NCBI GenBank assembly: GCA_013365325.1
Contig: JABVXV010000042.1
Location: 248,001-312,000 of the forward strand
Source of the DNA: Dipetalonema caudispina
Taxonomy: Eukaryota; Nematoda; Chromadorea; Rhabditida; Onchocercidae
Length of the DNA stretch: 64,000 bases
Reading direction: 5' to 3'
Shown: in pieces, positions 14,194 to 26,007 of the stretch
Position numbering within the stretch: the stretch's first letter is position 1
Layout of the letters: each line of letters opens with the position of its first letter
Made by a program: the position numbers and the translations under genes
The notes under the pieces: generated by a model
Seen by the model: the letters and a program-made list of their open reading frames with translations, nothing else
The model's database searches: none
Told to the model about the DNA's origin: nothing

Positions 14194-14420
14194 CAACATT
14201 CAACTGCTCATATTTTTCTCACTCCGAGACAATACATTGTTCCCTCTCTGCAAGAGAAATATCATCATAGTTACAACATACTACATTTATTGTAGTATCA
14301 AACAGCATTTAAGTATTCGATGCGTATCACAGCCAAACTATCAGTTTAATTTGTCATTATTCAAAAATTTCATTTTGTATTTAAAGATTAGGTACATTGA
14401 TACTATTTTATTTCTTACTG

Positions 14421-14444
14421 TTTTTTTTTTTTTTTTTTTTTTTT
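14421..14444. repeat. T homopolymer, 24 bases
   Basis: Uninterrupted T tract, partner of the longer tract just upstream. No target-site duplication was recognised around either. Confidence 0.9.
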
Positions 14445-15187
14445 GATGTTAAATATAATATGCAAAATTTAACGATAAACATAGAACGTTGTTATATTGT
14501 CAACATTTGATTTTATTGACAGATTGATATAATGCCATAATCAATTTGTTATTCGATTGCATTAGCAATTTTTGAAAGAATTTTATTATAGGTTTGTTTT
14601 TTGTTTTCTTGAACAAATTACCTACAAAGGAATGGTACTTATCTTTTCAATTTCACTTACATAATACTAATCTTCAATCCAGTTTACATCTTTATTTACC
14701 AGTAATAAAATAATCATTAACAATATTAGTTTTCTACTGAAAGAATTTTCAAATGTTTGTAATTTCATAGCCGTCCTATTTTTTTTTCTTCTTTTTTTTG
14801 AGCTAATTTGCTGACATCATTAATTATATCTTTCGTTATCCGATAGTAAAACCTTTACTCAATCACAAAACAATGAATGACAATTAAACAAGTTCACATA
14901 CAATTACTGCCTAATTTTATTAACTTGTTGCTTTTATCTTACCAAATTACTCAATCCTCTAAACTATAAATTTCATTAAAGTTTAAAAAACAAAAATAAG
15001 CAAAAGACAATGATAGTGTCAGAAAAATAAATGTGGAATGAAGCATGAAATGATTTATATTCATTTGATCCTCTGATCCTCCTTTTCCTTCCTTACTTTC
15101 TTACATTTTACGACAAACATTCCACACATCCTTGTTGTTGAAAAAATGAAAATATATAGGAGAAGGACATGCACATGTATATATGCT

Positions 15188-15230
15188 ACACAGACAGACA
15201 GACGGACACACACACACATATATATATATA
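15188..15230. repeat. Compound CAGA/CA/TA microsatellite
   Basis: Runs of CAGA, then CA, then TA units directly adjoin each other. Typical compound microsatellite. Confidence 0.9.
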
Positions 15231-16384
15231 AGCTTTCATGAGAGATCGATCGTTGATGAGCTTACCACGGAAAGTCTGAAGACGGGAAATGAAATCGATG
15301 CATCTGCTCGAGTTTTCTACATTTCTGATATGAGAGAGAAGAGGTGAAGAGATGAAATGTTCCTATCCGATTGCCAGTTGTTTGCCTGTTTGTCTAGATG
15401 TGATTGATGTAAGCTACAGCTATATTTTTCTTTCTCAATACCCTTTGACCTCGACAAATTTCATTGTTTTTTTTTTCTTTTTTTTTTTTTTTTGCGATAC
15501 TTTCCTTTGTTATCTAACTTCTACCTATCATTTCGGGTAAACAACAAAGGAAGTAATAAATGAGAGGAAAGAGAGAGAGAGAGATATGTTAATCACTTTT
15601 CAATTTCATTATTTCTGTTATCACCAAAGAGGATTCCCGTTCAATTTCATTTTTTTGATTCTTGATCAAAACATTATTCACTTCATCAGTAATTTTCCAC
15701 ACCCTTTCATCAATCAATCACTACGATTTCTTCTTTTTCGTTTATTTTCATTCATTGTAAAAATAACTCTCTCTAATCCTTTATTATAGACAATGTAGAA
15801 AATGACATCAAGAAGAGACGATATTGTTCCTCATGTTCACAGAGTTTATCATTCCCTATCATTTGCATATGTTGCATCATCAGAGAATAAATGTTACCGT
15901 TATCGTTTACTTCAAAGTTGTATTAAGTGTTCCTCGTTCTATTGTTATTTACTATTAATAAAATCAGTCATTTCACTTATCCGGAATGTTTAAAATTTCC
16001 TGATCCTTAAGACATAGCTCATTAAGTCAACATCTTTTCATTATGTAACCACAACATTTGATTTGCAATTTCCACCGGAACTATGTTATCGATTTTGCGT
16101 ATCATTTTTCATTTTTCTGATCTTAATTTTGTACAATTAAATCGTATTATAATTTAAGTTAAATCATTGAATTCTTTTAAGTTACAAAAAAAATTCACTT
16201 CACACTATGAATAATTCCATTCTTCGTAATGTTATTGATTGTTTGATTTCTGATTTCCTGAAAACAATAAGTTTTTTGTGCTGACTGTCAGCAATATTAT
16301 CACTTTGATGATAATATTCATCTATTATTTCTTTCTAACCATCAATATTTCTAGAGCTTAATTCCATTCTTTAACGCTTCAAAT

Positions 16385-16404
16385 AAAAAAAAAAAAAAAA
16401 AAAA
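16385..16404. repeat. A homopolymer, 20 bases
   Basis: Poly-A run just upstream of the first coding exon of the OST-alpha gene, followed by further A-rich sequence. Confidence 0.9.
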
Positions 16405-16453
16405 GAAAAAGAAAACCATTACCTTTTATTAGGGATTGAATGCGGCAGTGAAT

Positions 16454-19080
16454 ATGAAATTCAATGAATTAACAAGGAAAATAATTGAAATAGTGGATTG
16501 GCCTAGCACTGATCGGAATTGTACATCGTTATCAGATCAACCATCGGCATATTTCTTTATTAAAAGTAAGTTAAATTGTATACTTCTTCACGATAAAGAA
16601 TTCTTGTCCAGTTTCAAAATTTATGGAAATTTGTTACTTATTCATTTTTCGTACTAGTAAATGAATTAATCGAAACAATTTCAACTTCTGATGCTAACTT
16701 CTTTGGAATTATTGACCGATTGTTCTGATCATTCACTGGAGCGGTCGTGAATAATATCGATAGATAGAGACTGTTACTATAGTTTTACATGTACATATAG
16801 ATATTGTACATCTGATAAGACCTTATCATGCGAAGCATATTATGATAACATGAAAGGAATAGATGCTAGAATATGTTAGATGTTAATGAGGAAAAAAAAC
16901 TGAACAGAATGAATGATAGCGCAAAAGTAGAAAGAAAAGGGATGAATGATAAATAGCGCCTATGAAGGAAGAAAGGAAAGAATGGAAGATATATATTGAA
17001 AGAAGAGATTAGTTGAATGAGAAATTGAAAAAAATTTATCTCTTTCTTTTCTTTCAGATATAAATGGCACTCAATTCGTTCTGATACTATTTGCAACAGC
17101 TTTTACCTTTATTGTATTACTGTTAGGAGTTATTCATTGGTTTCATGTATGGATGTATGTCGCTGAAGAGAAACGACAAAACAAACTTTATTTCTTACTA
17201 TCATTATTTCCGGTAAATGTTTCAAATTAATTTTTGGTTTTGACTGTAACTGCTATTTAACTAAATTTAAGGCGATATGTAGTGAAAGAATTTGAGATAT
17301 CACTTTGTTCTAATATTATAATTTAGTCTCACTATTTGTGAAATAGAACTACAATTTTAATCCTTTCAGGAAGTATAGATTGCATGATATATGTATTCTT
17401 CTGTTCTTTGTCCCAACTTTTTTTTAATCAATGAAAATTTGAAACAATTAACCTTTTCTTAATACTGATGCAGTTAGCTCCTTAAATACATCTTGGCGAA
17501 TTTTTACGAATGGAATTTGCATTGTAGAATATGAATTCATCTGATACTGAAAATTGTTTCTCGATATTTAAAGGTATCAACGATATGCTGCTATATTGGT
17601 ATGGTATCCCCACGTACGTCAATGGTGATGTCCTCACTTGGTGTTCTCTATTTCCTTACATGCCTATTTATACTTATTTCACTGATAAGGCATTTATTCG
17701 GTAGTCGTGATGCATTCGCTGCCACACTTCAATTAGATAGGAAACCAATTGATTTCCAGAGTCCACCATTTTGTTGTTGTTGTTCATTTTTACCAAAAGC
17801 AAAAAGTACTGTGTAAGTTTGCAGAATTTTCCTTTTCTTTTGAAATTTTGGAATAAAATTGTTTTCGACATAATTTTTGGAAATTTTTCAATTGTAGGCG
17901 AAATTTGCGACAACTAGAATGGTTAGTTCTACAGGCTCCGGTGGTTCGTGCAATGATCGTTACATTTAATGTGATTGCGATCGCAGAATGGCGTGAAGTT
18001 GCTAATAAGTATTCAGATCTCTTTTTTTATTTATTTTCTTTGTTATTTATAAGATGCAATTATAAAAATTATTTATTCCCATGCAAATTATATTTATCGT
18101 CTAAATTAGTTTCATAACCGGAAAAGAAACGATCGTCATCCATCTATCCGTAAAAATCGTTGATATTTTTTCCCCATATCGTCAAATGGCGTGGGAAAAA
18201 ATATTTCTTTCATATATATTAATAGTTATGTTATAAAACATGGCCACTTATTTAATTTGTCTAAAATCCATTTTTTTTTTCAGATACATACACTTCAGTG
18301 AAACAATTTCTGTTGCTTCTCTCTTACTTGCTATTTTTGGTATTCATACATTAGCTCGTTTAACTTCCGTAAGTATTTGCCACATTACAGTTATTCCTTT
18401 TTTTCTTTCTTTTAAATAAAAAGAAAAAAAAAAACTGATTTTGAGGATAAACTTGGTCATTACGGGTTTATGACAATATTTCGAGTTGTTGACATCGCAC
18501 TTCTATTTTTCACCGCACAACAACCAATGGTATTTGAGAATATTTTGATACGATTTAATATTTTAAAGTGTGGTCCACTACTATCTGCTCATGATAATGC
18601 TCGATGTAAGTTTGATTTTTAATTATACCACATTCCACTCTATGTTACATTTCACGTTCAAAGAATTTAAAATTCTTTCCAATTGCTGAAAAGTTTTTGA
18701 GAGCTATCAGAACTAGAAATGTCCAAGATAAGATAGCTCCACTTCTTTTGTTAGAAAAATGAGATAGAGTGAGGGGAAAAAATTATCTAAATTTTTTCAT
18801 TTTTATCGGTGTATTTCATATTCACTATCCGTTTAACACTTTGATTTTCATAATTTCAACTTGCATTTTGTTTCCAATATTTTTCATTTCAGTTATATGT
18901 AACTTTGTGATTATTGTGGAAATGTTATTGTTATCATTGTTTATATCTTTTATGGTTGCACCTTCGCGAAGTGCTCTATTCGATTTATATGGTGCTAAAG
19001 GAAGAAATGATATGCAAATCAGATTGACTCAGGAAAGTCTTCTGAATAATGGTGAAACTGACATTATCGTACTATCTTAA
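16454..19080 (+). CDS. osta: Organic solute transporter subunit alpha (SLC51A family)
   Basis: Seven-pass membrane protein. In vertebrates OST-alpha with OST-beta moves bile acids and steroids across basolateral membranes; the nematode substrate is unknown. Exons: 16454-16565, 17058-17212, 17574-17812, 17898-18008, 18284-18368, 18446-18605 and 18893-19080, all GT-AG and in phase, giving 349 aa, within the usual family size. The N-terminus is short and extracellular with an NCTS glycosylation sequon. TM1 is about residues 41-63. The family's CCCC motif appears as PPFCCCCSFLP near residues 153-163, followed by RQLEWLVLQAPVVRA. The start is the first in-frame ATG after an acceptor at 16432; an in-frame TAG lies at that acceptor. 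A four-codon upstream ORF starts at 16440. An upstream coding exon cannot be fully excluded. C. elegans has three paralogues (osta-1 to -3); which one this matches was not determined. Confidence 0.9.
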
Positions 19081-21676
19081 TGGCTACCTTAGGCAAAAAG
19101 GCAAAAAGCTTCAAGAAGATGATAAGTGATGAATAGTGGGTGTAATAATGACATATAGATAATCTTATCGGGAGTAGTACTGCATTGTAAAGGTCTTTCT
19201 TTCCAACTTATCTGTAACGGTCAGAGGACAATGCATCGAACTTACTCTTAATCAGTGTCGGATTTTCTTTCCGATAGAGGGTTTGTCAATAAATTGTAAA
19301 TTTACCATGCAGATATTTATAATATTTTTACTTCTCCTAAATTTTATGAAAAGAACGTATAACTGTACTTATCATTTCGATTTGATATCTAATGCAAATT
19401 TTTCAAATCACATTTGGTTGATAATGAATTGTAATTGTCAATCAAAAAATTCCAGTATTGAATATCCGATATGAAAACAACGGGTCATCATAGTGTATAT
19501 TCGAAAGTAGTATTGCTTATAAAGTATTTGGACATTCATATATGTATTAATTGACTGTATCATATCGCATATGAAATAATAATTAACTATTTGAAATTGT
19601 TTGAATTTATATTCAAATATTATCTGCCTCTGCTGAGCTAAGAAAAAGAAAGGAATATTGCAAAATCAGAAATACATGACATGTGTTAAATATCTAATAG
19701 TAATGTAATCTTATCAGTGAGAAGACAATATCACAAGATAATGACCTTCGCAAGATTATTTATAACGAAGTACAAAGTGATTTATCGAATGTACTTCCAA
19801 ATTATGCGAAATATCCTTTAAACTAAAGGTCATTTGTTGTTAATAGATTGGAAACTTACAAACATTGAGAATATTTCGCTCTTCCGTATGTTTTTAATTG
19901 ATGTAACGAATTAATACATGAGTAATTCAAGGTTTATAAAGATATGCAGTTGTTTTTTTCGGTAAAAATAGTGCGTGGGTAACATTTGAGGTATATGGAA
20001 TTTACTGACATAGCATAAATGCGATCGGGATTTAAATTGTATCTTATCAAAGGAAGTTATGGCAGAAGTTTTCGGAAGGTATTGATATAAGAATAGATCC
20101 TACGAGAGCTTCCGAACTGTTGTGAAAGCATTTCGATTTGGGTAATTTGTTATTTCACAAACAAATGTTGTTGTAAAGGTTTGTTCTTTATGGAAGACTG
20201 ATGGTAATATTATATGACAGTTAGTAACCAATAGGTAGGAATACAATAATTATAGTAGTTAACAGGTAGGAATGTGACAATAGAGCAATCGTAGAATTGT
20301 TGGAAGGAAGAGTGGATCCATCAGTACTCATCGTAGAAGTGGTAATTGGTAAATGAAGCAAAAAGAGGTCATCTTAGTGAATTCTGATTCCTTATTTATT
20401 AAATAATTTACAAAGGCATATTGTGATATAATCCTATTGGATACAAAGATAGCTATGTGGATATTTTACATCTTTACAACAATTTAATCACTGAATATAA
20501 AAATTTTATTTCAGAATGGAAAATTTACATCTGAATTAATTTACAAGATGTTTAAGATGTAGATTTACCAGGTGTTTAAAATAAAAATGGAACAAATTTT
20601 TGGAATGCAAGTACTTGGATTATTTAGATACAAAAGTTACTTTATAAGATTATTCCGATTTCCCGAAACGAACTGGTTCCATTTTTGACCTGAAATATCT
20701 GCACCTATATGACAAGAAATCAAACTTCAATTAATCACAATTTTAGTACACGCAGAGATTTATTATTAGATAATATTTTCAGAACATTTGATAAATCTTT
20801 GTAGCTCAAACATTTCGTTTAGTCTCAAAATAAAGAAATTTCATCTGTTGTTAGCATAAAAGAAATGACAATTTGTATTGGGTGAAAATATTTTATTGAT
20901 AATAGTAAACAAAGATTAGTATAGATATTAGGGTTAAAGGATTATTTAAAAAGTGAAATGTGAAAGTTTGCACTGTATGCGCAATATTTTTTCAGACTGA
21001 ACAATGGCAAACTCAAATTGATAATGAAATTCAAACTTCTAAAATTACAATTCAAATTCGATTGGAAAGAGAAACTATCATATCCTGTTTGTGTATAAAA
21101 TATTAAATAATCTACCAAATGGCGGGTATCGTCATACGATAAAGTGTATCAGCAACGATCTTATATCGATGGGGAAGCAATTTTTGGATATTTGGGTCAA
21201 AGGTGCAATTAGTGGTGTTAACAAAACTTGGGTGATATCAAGTTGTAAAATGTCTTTTTGAATTGCCTCTTAAATTTTAATTCACCATATGGCAAACAAT
21301 TATTTTTGTAATTTTGAAAAACTTTTTCAAATTTAAAATTAAATCATTATAACAATATGGTTAAATAATTCTAAATGGTATAATACAAATACAAATATTT
21401 CAAATTCATATAACAATGCGATTACTAACCCAAAGTTGAAAGGAATTTTATAATCAATGAATGAATGATGCTAGAAAACCAATAATTGCTATGTTCTATA
21501 ATAGACAGCATAATATAACATTTCCCTGTAGGCAATTCAAGAAGAGAATTTAAGTAATTTAAAGGAGGACGGCCTTGAACTTCAAATATATGTATAGAAG
21601 TGCATTTGTGGTCTACTCTTCAACACTCCTCACAATTGTGTTCCTGTGGAACGTTGTAGTTTAGTATCGTGGAAGG
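19081..21676. other. Intergenic, no gene recognised
   Basis: Starts with the OST-alpha 3' UTR (poly-A signal at 19288-19293). The rest is AT-rich without coherent exons. The final 80 bases before 21,677 are a little richer in G/C and hold acceptor-like TAG sites that could define the 5' end of the next gene. Confidence 0.5.
19288..19293 (+). terminator. Poly(A) signal of the OST-alpha gene
   Basis: AATAAA 208 bases after the stop codon, the first canonical hexamer downstream. Assignment by position only. Confidence 0.5.
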
Positions 21677-22827
21677 ATGCATCCCAACAACACCATCGAC
21701 AACTATGACTGCACTCCGTGGGTTTCTGTTTACTTAATCTGTTCATTAATTTATTTACTCGTTTGGATTTTCCATCTAATTTCTAATTATCAGCGATTTT
21801 TATTCACAAATTATCATCAAAAGTAGTAATTTTCTCAAATATCACAAGTGCTGCATAATATAAAATTTACCAAAATTGAAATTCAAAATTACGAGAAAGA
21901 AATTCAGAAGAGAAAGATTGAAAATTTTAGTCTGTTGTCCAGCGATAACAACGGGGAATCCGGCACGGGTCAAACCGTCCCCGCGAATAACAGGAGCTGG
22001 CTTAGACGAATGTTCAATTTCGAGAGGAGTTTGTCCACAATTCGCTCAACTGGTCTGTTCCAGGAGTCACGGGACAACGGTACTACGTTCATCTTCTATC
22101 ATATATAATATTCGGTTTCTATTTTTCTCTACATTAATGCTTTGTCCTTTTAATTTATCTAAATTAATCAATCAACGAATATTGCATATCAGGTCAGTCA
22201 GGTAGTGATTCAGATTGTCAGTGGAACAACTCTTGTGGCCAGCAATATGGGGCCAACGGTGGCTATGCTAACAGTTAGTAGTTCACTAAAAATTACTTCT
22301 ATATATCAATTTTTTGAAAGATTTACGAGAGCTATCACTCAAAAAATAATTTGATCAAGTCTGATCTCTTTCCATGATACTTTGATTACTTTTAGCTTTC
22401 CTTAATGAAAATTAATGAGGAGAATCATCGTATCTTTCTTGTTCATATAACATTCATACATAATGATAATGATGTTATCTGAAAAAGTAAAATGATACAG
22501 ATCGAGTGTGTGGAACCGGGAAAGTGGATGTATCGGAACAATCACCAAAAGGTATTCGAATTTACTGGCGTGTCATGTAATCAAGGATCACTTACATCTG
22601 GTAATTATATTATCAATTAGTTTTTACCTCATGAAATAAAATGTTTAAGAATTACTTCGAAAAATTTGTTCTTTTTATTAATGTATAAATTGAGTTCTTG
22701 CGTTATCACTGACTTCTTTCTCTTTTTCACTTCAGTAATTGAATTGAAATTTATCAGTTTCGCAAGAAAAAGAGGACATAATTATACAGCACATACGGGA
22801 CAGGTATACATCAGTTGTTCAACTTAG
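21677..22827 (+). CDS. Unrecognised small single-pass membrane protein
   Basis: Not recognised. Exons 21677-21822, 21931-22079 (or from 21943), 22193-22273, 22501-22551 and 22736-22827 join in phase to give 172 aa (168 with the alternative acceptor). Residues 1-14 are polar with an NNT glycosylation sequon. Residues about 16-35 (VSVYLICSLIYLLVWIFHLI) form one strong membrane segment with no cleavage site, suggesting a type III or signal-anchor protein. The remainder is polar: a basic-aromatic SWLRRMFNFERSL stretch, a Gly/Asn/Gln-rich part with four cysteines across exons 3 and 4, and a basic end containing FISFARKRGHNY. The 3' end is ambiguous: reading through the exon-4 donor stops at 22580, and an extra 83-base intron would move the end to 22910. 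These exons are notably richer in G/C than their introns. Function unknown. Confidence 0.5.
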
Positions 22828-23605
22828 TATATAAATTTCCCAGGTAAAGATAAGAAAAAAATTAAAAACGTCATTAAGTTTTTCAGAAAAAATATGCTAT
22901 TTTTTTATAACTCGAGGGTATTGCATCAAAATTTCGATTTTCAATTTTTCTGGATAGAAGTGAATATCACTTTCTGTCAGGAAGGTAATATTTACTTCGG
23001 GCGTTCTAGCTTCTGTTTCGGAAGTATTTATCTTGTGCTATCTTCTCTAAGGCCTACATCGTTAAGCTCAAATGGCGTACATCCTATCCAAAAAGAGAAC
23101 CACAGCAGAACCTCTCTGTCCCATTTATCTTTTGTTCCTTACAAAGAAAAAGAAAAAGACAAAGAAAAGATGACATTTATTGAAAATTCATGAAAGCTTT
23201 TTCACATATCATTCTGCTTCACACCAATACCAATTACTCGAAAAAGGAAATCAGAATTTACAAATAAAATAAAAGTTTCCGATGAAAAGTTTGTGTAAGA
23301 TATTACAACTTTCATAAAGAATGCAAAATATAGAAAGAGCTCAACAGTAAAAAAGAAACGTTTCTAGAAATTCAATGCAACAAGTAAAAACATAAAGCGA
23401 AGAAGCTAAGTTCTGAAGGAAAGAAATCTCGAAAGTTCTTCTTTCAAGTAAACAAGCAAATACTTCATAGGCTGTGAAAATTCAAAAAGTGACACAATAT
23501 TGATAGAAGAAGAAATTCATGAATTGACAAGTGACTGAGCAATTGAAAGATGTTCGTAATAGAAGTCAAAGTAAAACTGTTCATTTTTTAACGTGATTAA
23601 TTGCA
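22828..23605. other. Intergenic between convergent genes
   Basis: AT-rich spacer between the small membrane protein gene (+) and atg-3 (-). It probably contains both 3' UTRs. An open stretch at 22894-23193 has no convincing coding character. Confidence 0.5.
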
Positions 23606-25967
23606 TTAAAGCTGGATGCTTCGTGTGTAGTCATATTCTATTGTTGGAATCACTGCCTAAAATTTATGCTAATTAACCCCGACAGATTGCAACCTATAAA
23701 AACGTTAAAATTTATTTTCTAATGCCGAACAAATTTTCGTTTCAAAACTGCTGATAAGTAGTACTTTTAGTTAATCATATGCAAGCTTTTTACCAGTCTA
23801 TCAAATCAAGATCGACTAACTAATCATATACATACCCAAAGATAAACTCGTCTATGCATAATAATTAAAAAGTAACCTGAACAAATTTGAGGAATATAAG
23901 GAGATACTGATCAACGTTCAGTTCTTTTCCTGATTCAGCAAGCTGCTCAATAAGACGCTTCATTACTTCCGCATGTCTACAAGGATGGATGGAAGCCATT
24001 GCAGTGCGAAAATATGGGTGGGATTCCATTGTAATCGTTTTATTAATATGATCCTTAAATGATGGGAATTTTTTTGGAAAAAAGATACAGGGTAAATCGT
24101 GTAAAACTGTTAAAGTGGCTAACAATCAACATAAGTGAAATGTACTATTTAACATTCTATACTTAAGAAACTAGGAAGCAACTGGAACCTGTGAAAAATC
24201 TGCGCTCATTTTATCGACAGTAAGTGGTTTGTTATTTTCGTCGTATCCACACAACCAAAGACGAGGTACCTGAATCATTATTTAAGAAATTTGATTGTAA
24301 ACTCTGTTAGTAAATGTTGCTTAATGGAAATGATATAAATCGGATTCTAGATTTAGTTATACACATTACTGTGTTATAATATTGCTAAGAAAGTAGAACC
24401 CGCTGAAATAACTTATAATCGAAATAAGGACTGCTAAAAAATTCGTCTTCTTATCATAATATTATAATATTTTAACCTAATTACCTGATAATATTTGTCG
24501 TAAGTTATGTGAAGATCGTAAGTACGTGTATGCAAGACGTTATCCGTGTCACCTTCGGTCTGATTTCTATCCTCTTCAACAAATCTTGAACATCTTTCTT
24601 AACTTTTCTGACGAACACGTTTAAAGAGAAAAAGTTGAACATTTGAATTCCTAGAAAATTTTAGAGGAACAGAGAGAATCTGGGCATACCACCTTACCGC
24701 TATTCCAGAAAATCTTTCGAAAAACCACCTATAAGGATCGTCTTCCTCGAGACCGCCCTCAGCTACAAACGCATCCATGTCCATCGGTGGCCTATCATCG
24801 TCGTCCTCTGCTTCTTCCGACTCTTTTGACTAAAGGTAATAGTAATACTTGCAAATAATATAAAATCGCTAACTTCATTTTATGCGATATAAATAACATT
24901 ACATGAAAATCCGAACCTTAGAAGATTCCGTCTGGGGTATTTCGAACATCGATGCAGGTTTCTGACTTGTATCTAATATATAATGGTGCGTATCAACCCA
25001 TCCTTCGTCATCCTCGACGTTGGTGAAATCACCTTCTTCATTCCATTCCTTACTTTTCAGTATCTAAAAAACTTAAATTCAAACAAGTAGTTCTTCAGTC
25101 TTTAGACAGTTATAATCATGCGACTACCGCAGGAAAATTGTCGGAGTGAAATTGCCCGTGCATTTGTTCTGCTACTATTTGATTGTTGCGGAGGATTAAA
25201 TTATCCCAAAAAAAAACATTCAATTACATACAGCGAGAGGAAATTTGAAAAAATTCCGCTCTAACAAGATTAAGATTACTACTAGTTGCACATAAAGAAC
25301 TAACAGATATTATTTCTTTCAATTCAAATAAAACACCTTTTCTTGTGATGGGTCATAGTCCATATCCATACACCGACTAAAACATGGCACATTACGTGTG
25401 ATCAAGAACTGCTTGTTTACAGGTAAATACGGTTTAGCTCTGAAATATTAACAAATATATAGAAAAGCTTTGAGTGATTAAAGCATAGCGAAACATTTCA
25501 AAGCATTTGTTCAAAAAATTTCATATAAGCAATAGCTTTCTTTTTCAAAAACATAATTTTTATCTGAAATGTTCAAATTTTCGATCTGCCTACTTCATTA
25601 AGCCGAATTTCTTCTAACCTCTCCATTAAGTGCACTACTCATGCCTTCAAATTTTATTGCTTTCATCGAATGACTACCAATACAACTTATGCTACAAGAA
25701 ATATGTCTTTCCAACCTAACCTTGCCATATTTTGACTTGGCAAAATAGACAAAATTTAAAAGACAAATAACAGCTAAATTACTTTGACGGATCTAATTGA
25801 CCCCACGACCAAGTTGGACAATGATGTATAAGGTAATCGCCAGCAATAACGAATTCTTCAGGATTTAATACGCCTGTTTCCTTGAATTTTGATTCCCGAA
25901 GCACTGGTGTTAAATATTGACCCACATCGAGGGCTATGCTTTTTACAGAATTCACGATATTTTCCAT
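23606..25967 (-). CDS. atg-3: ATG3, E2-like enzyme for ATG8 lipidation
   Basis: Transfers ATG8/LC3-type proteins from ATG7 to phosphatidylethanolamine during autophagosome formation. Eight exons in transcript order: 25783-25967, 25337-25439, 24917-25063, 24729-24829, 24485-24584, 24189-24269, 23877-24053 and 23606-23656, totalling 314 aa, equal to the human length. Hallmarks: [22 protein letters not shown] near the N-terminus, [34 protein letters not shown], the catalytic HPCRHAEVM with Cys264, and [10 protein letters not shown] at the end. The start is the ATG of MENIVNSVK; an acceptor-like TTTTCCAG lies 32 bases upstream. The exon 4-5 junction is the weakest: the donor is GTGGTT, and acceptors 9 bases apart (exon 5 from 24584 or 24593) both keep the frame. 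The short tail SIQL after the final TR is typical of family variation. Confidence 0.95.
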
Positions 25968-25999
25968 TGTTGATTCCCACAATTAAATTGATAAAAGAA

Positions 26000-26007
26000 C
26001 TGGAAAA
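26000..26007 (-). promoter_or_regulatory. Probable trans-splice acceptor of atg-3
   Basis: On the minus strand TTTTCCAG ends 32 bases before the atg-3 ATG. It is read as the spliced-leader addition site by position; a 5' UTR intron is the alternative. Confidence 0.4.

Larger units (their letters stand above)
13690..16453. other. Intergenic, simple-sequence rich
   Basis: Spacer between the receptor gene and the OST-alpha gene. It holds two long T tracts (14160-14193 and 14421-14444), a CAGA/CA/TA microsatellite, a GA run near 15569-15583 and an A tract at 16385-16404. An open frame at 15802-15993 was considered as a first OST-alpha exon but has no donor site that joins it. Confidence 0.5.

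Noticed and set aside
14153..14446. Open frame between two T tracts
   Set aside because: Its length comes from poly-Phe encoded by homopolymers.
15802..15993. Possible first coding exon of the OST-alpha gene
   Set aside because: No usable donor joins it in phase to the next exon, and the protein already has family length without it.
21876..22205. Cysteine-rich frame (CCPAITTGNPAR, ECSISRGVCPQ) resembling a lustrin or EB-type repeat
   Set aside because: It shares bases with exon 2 of the small membrane protein, but its frame finds fewer consistent partners and the cysteine spacing fits no domain well.
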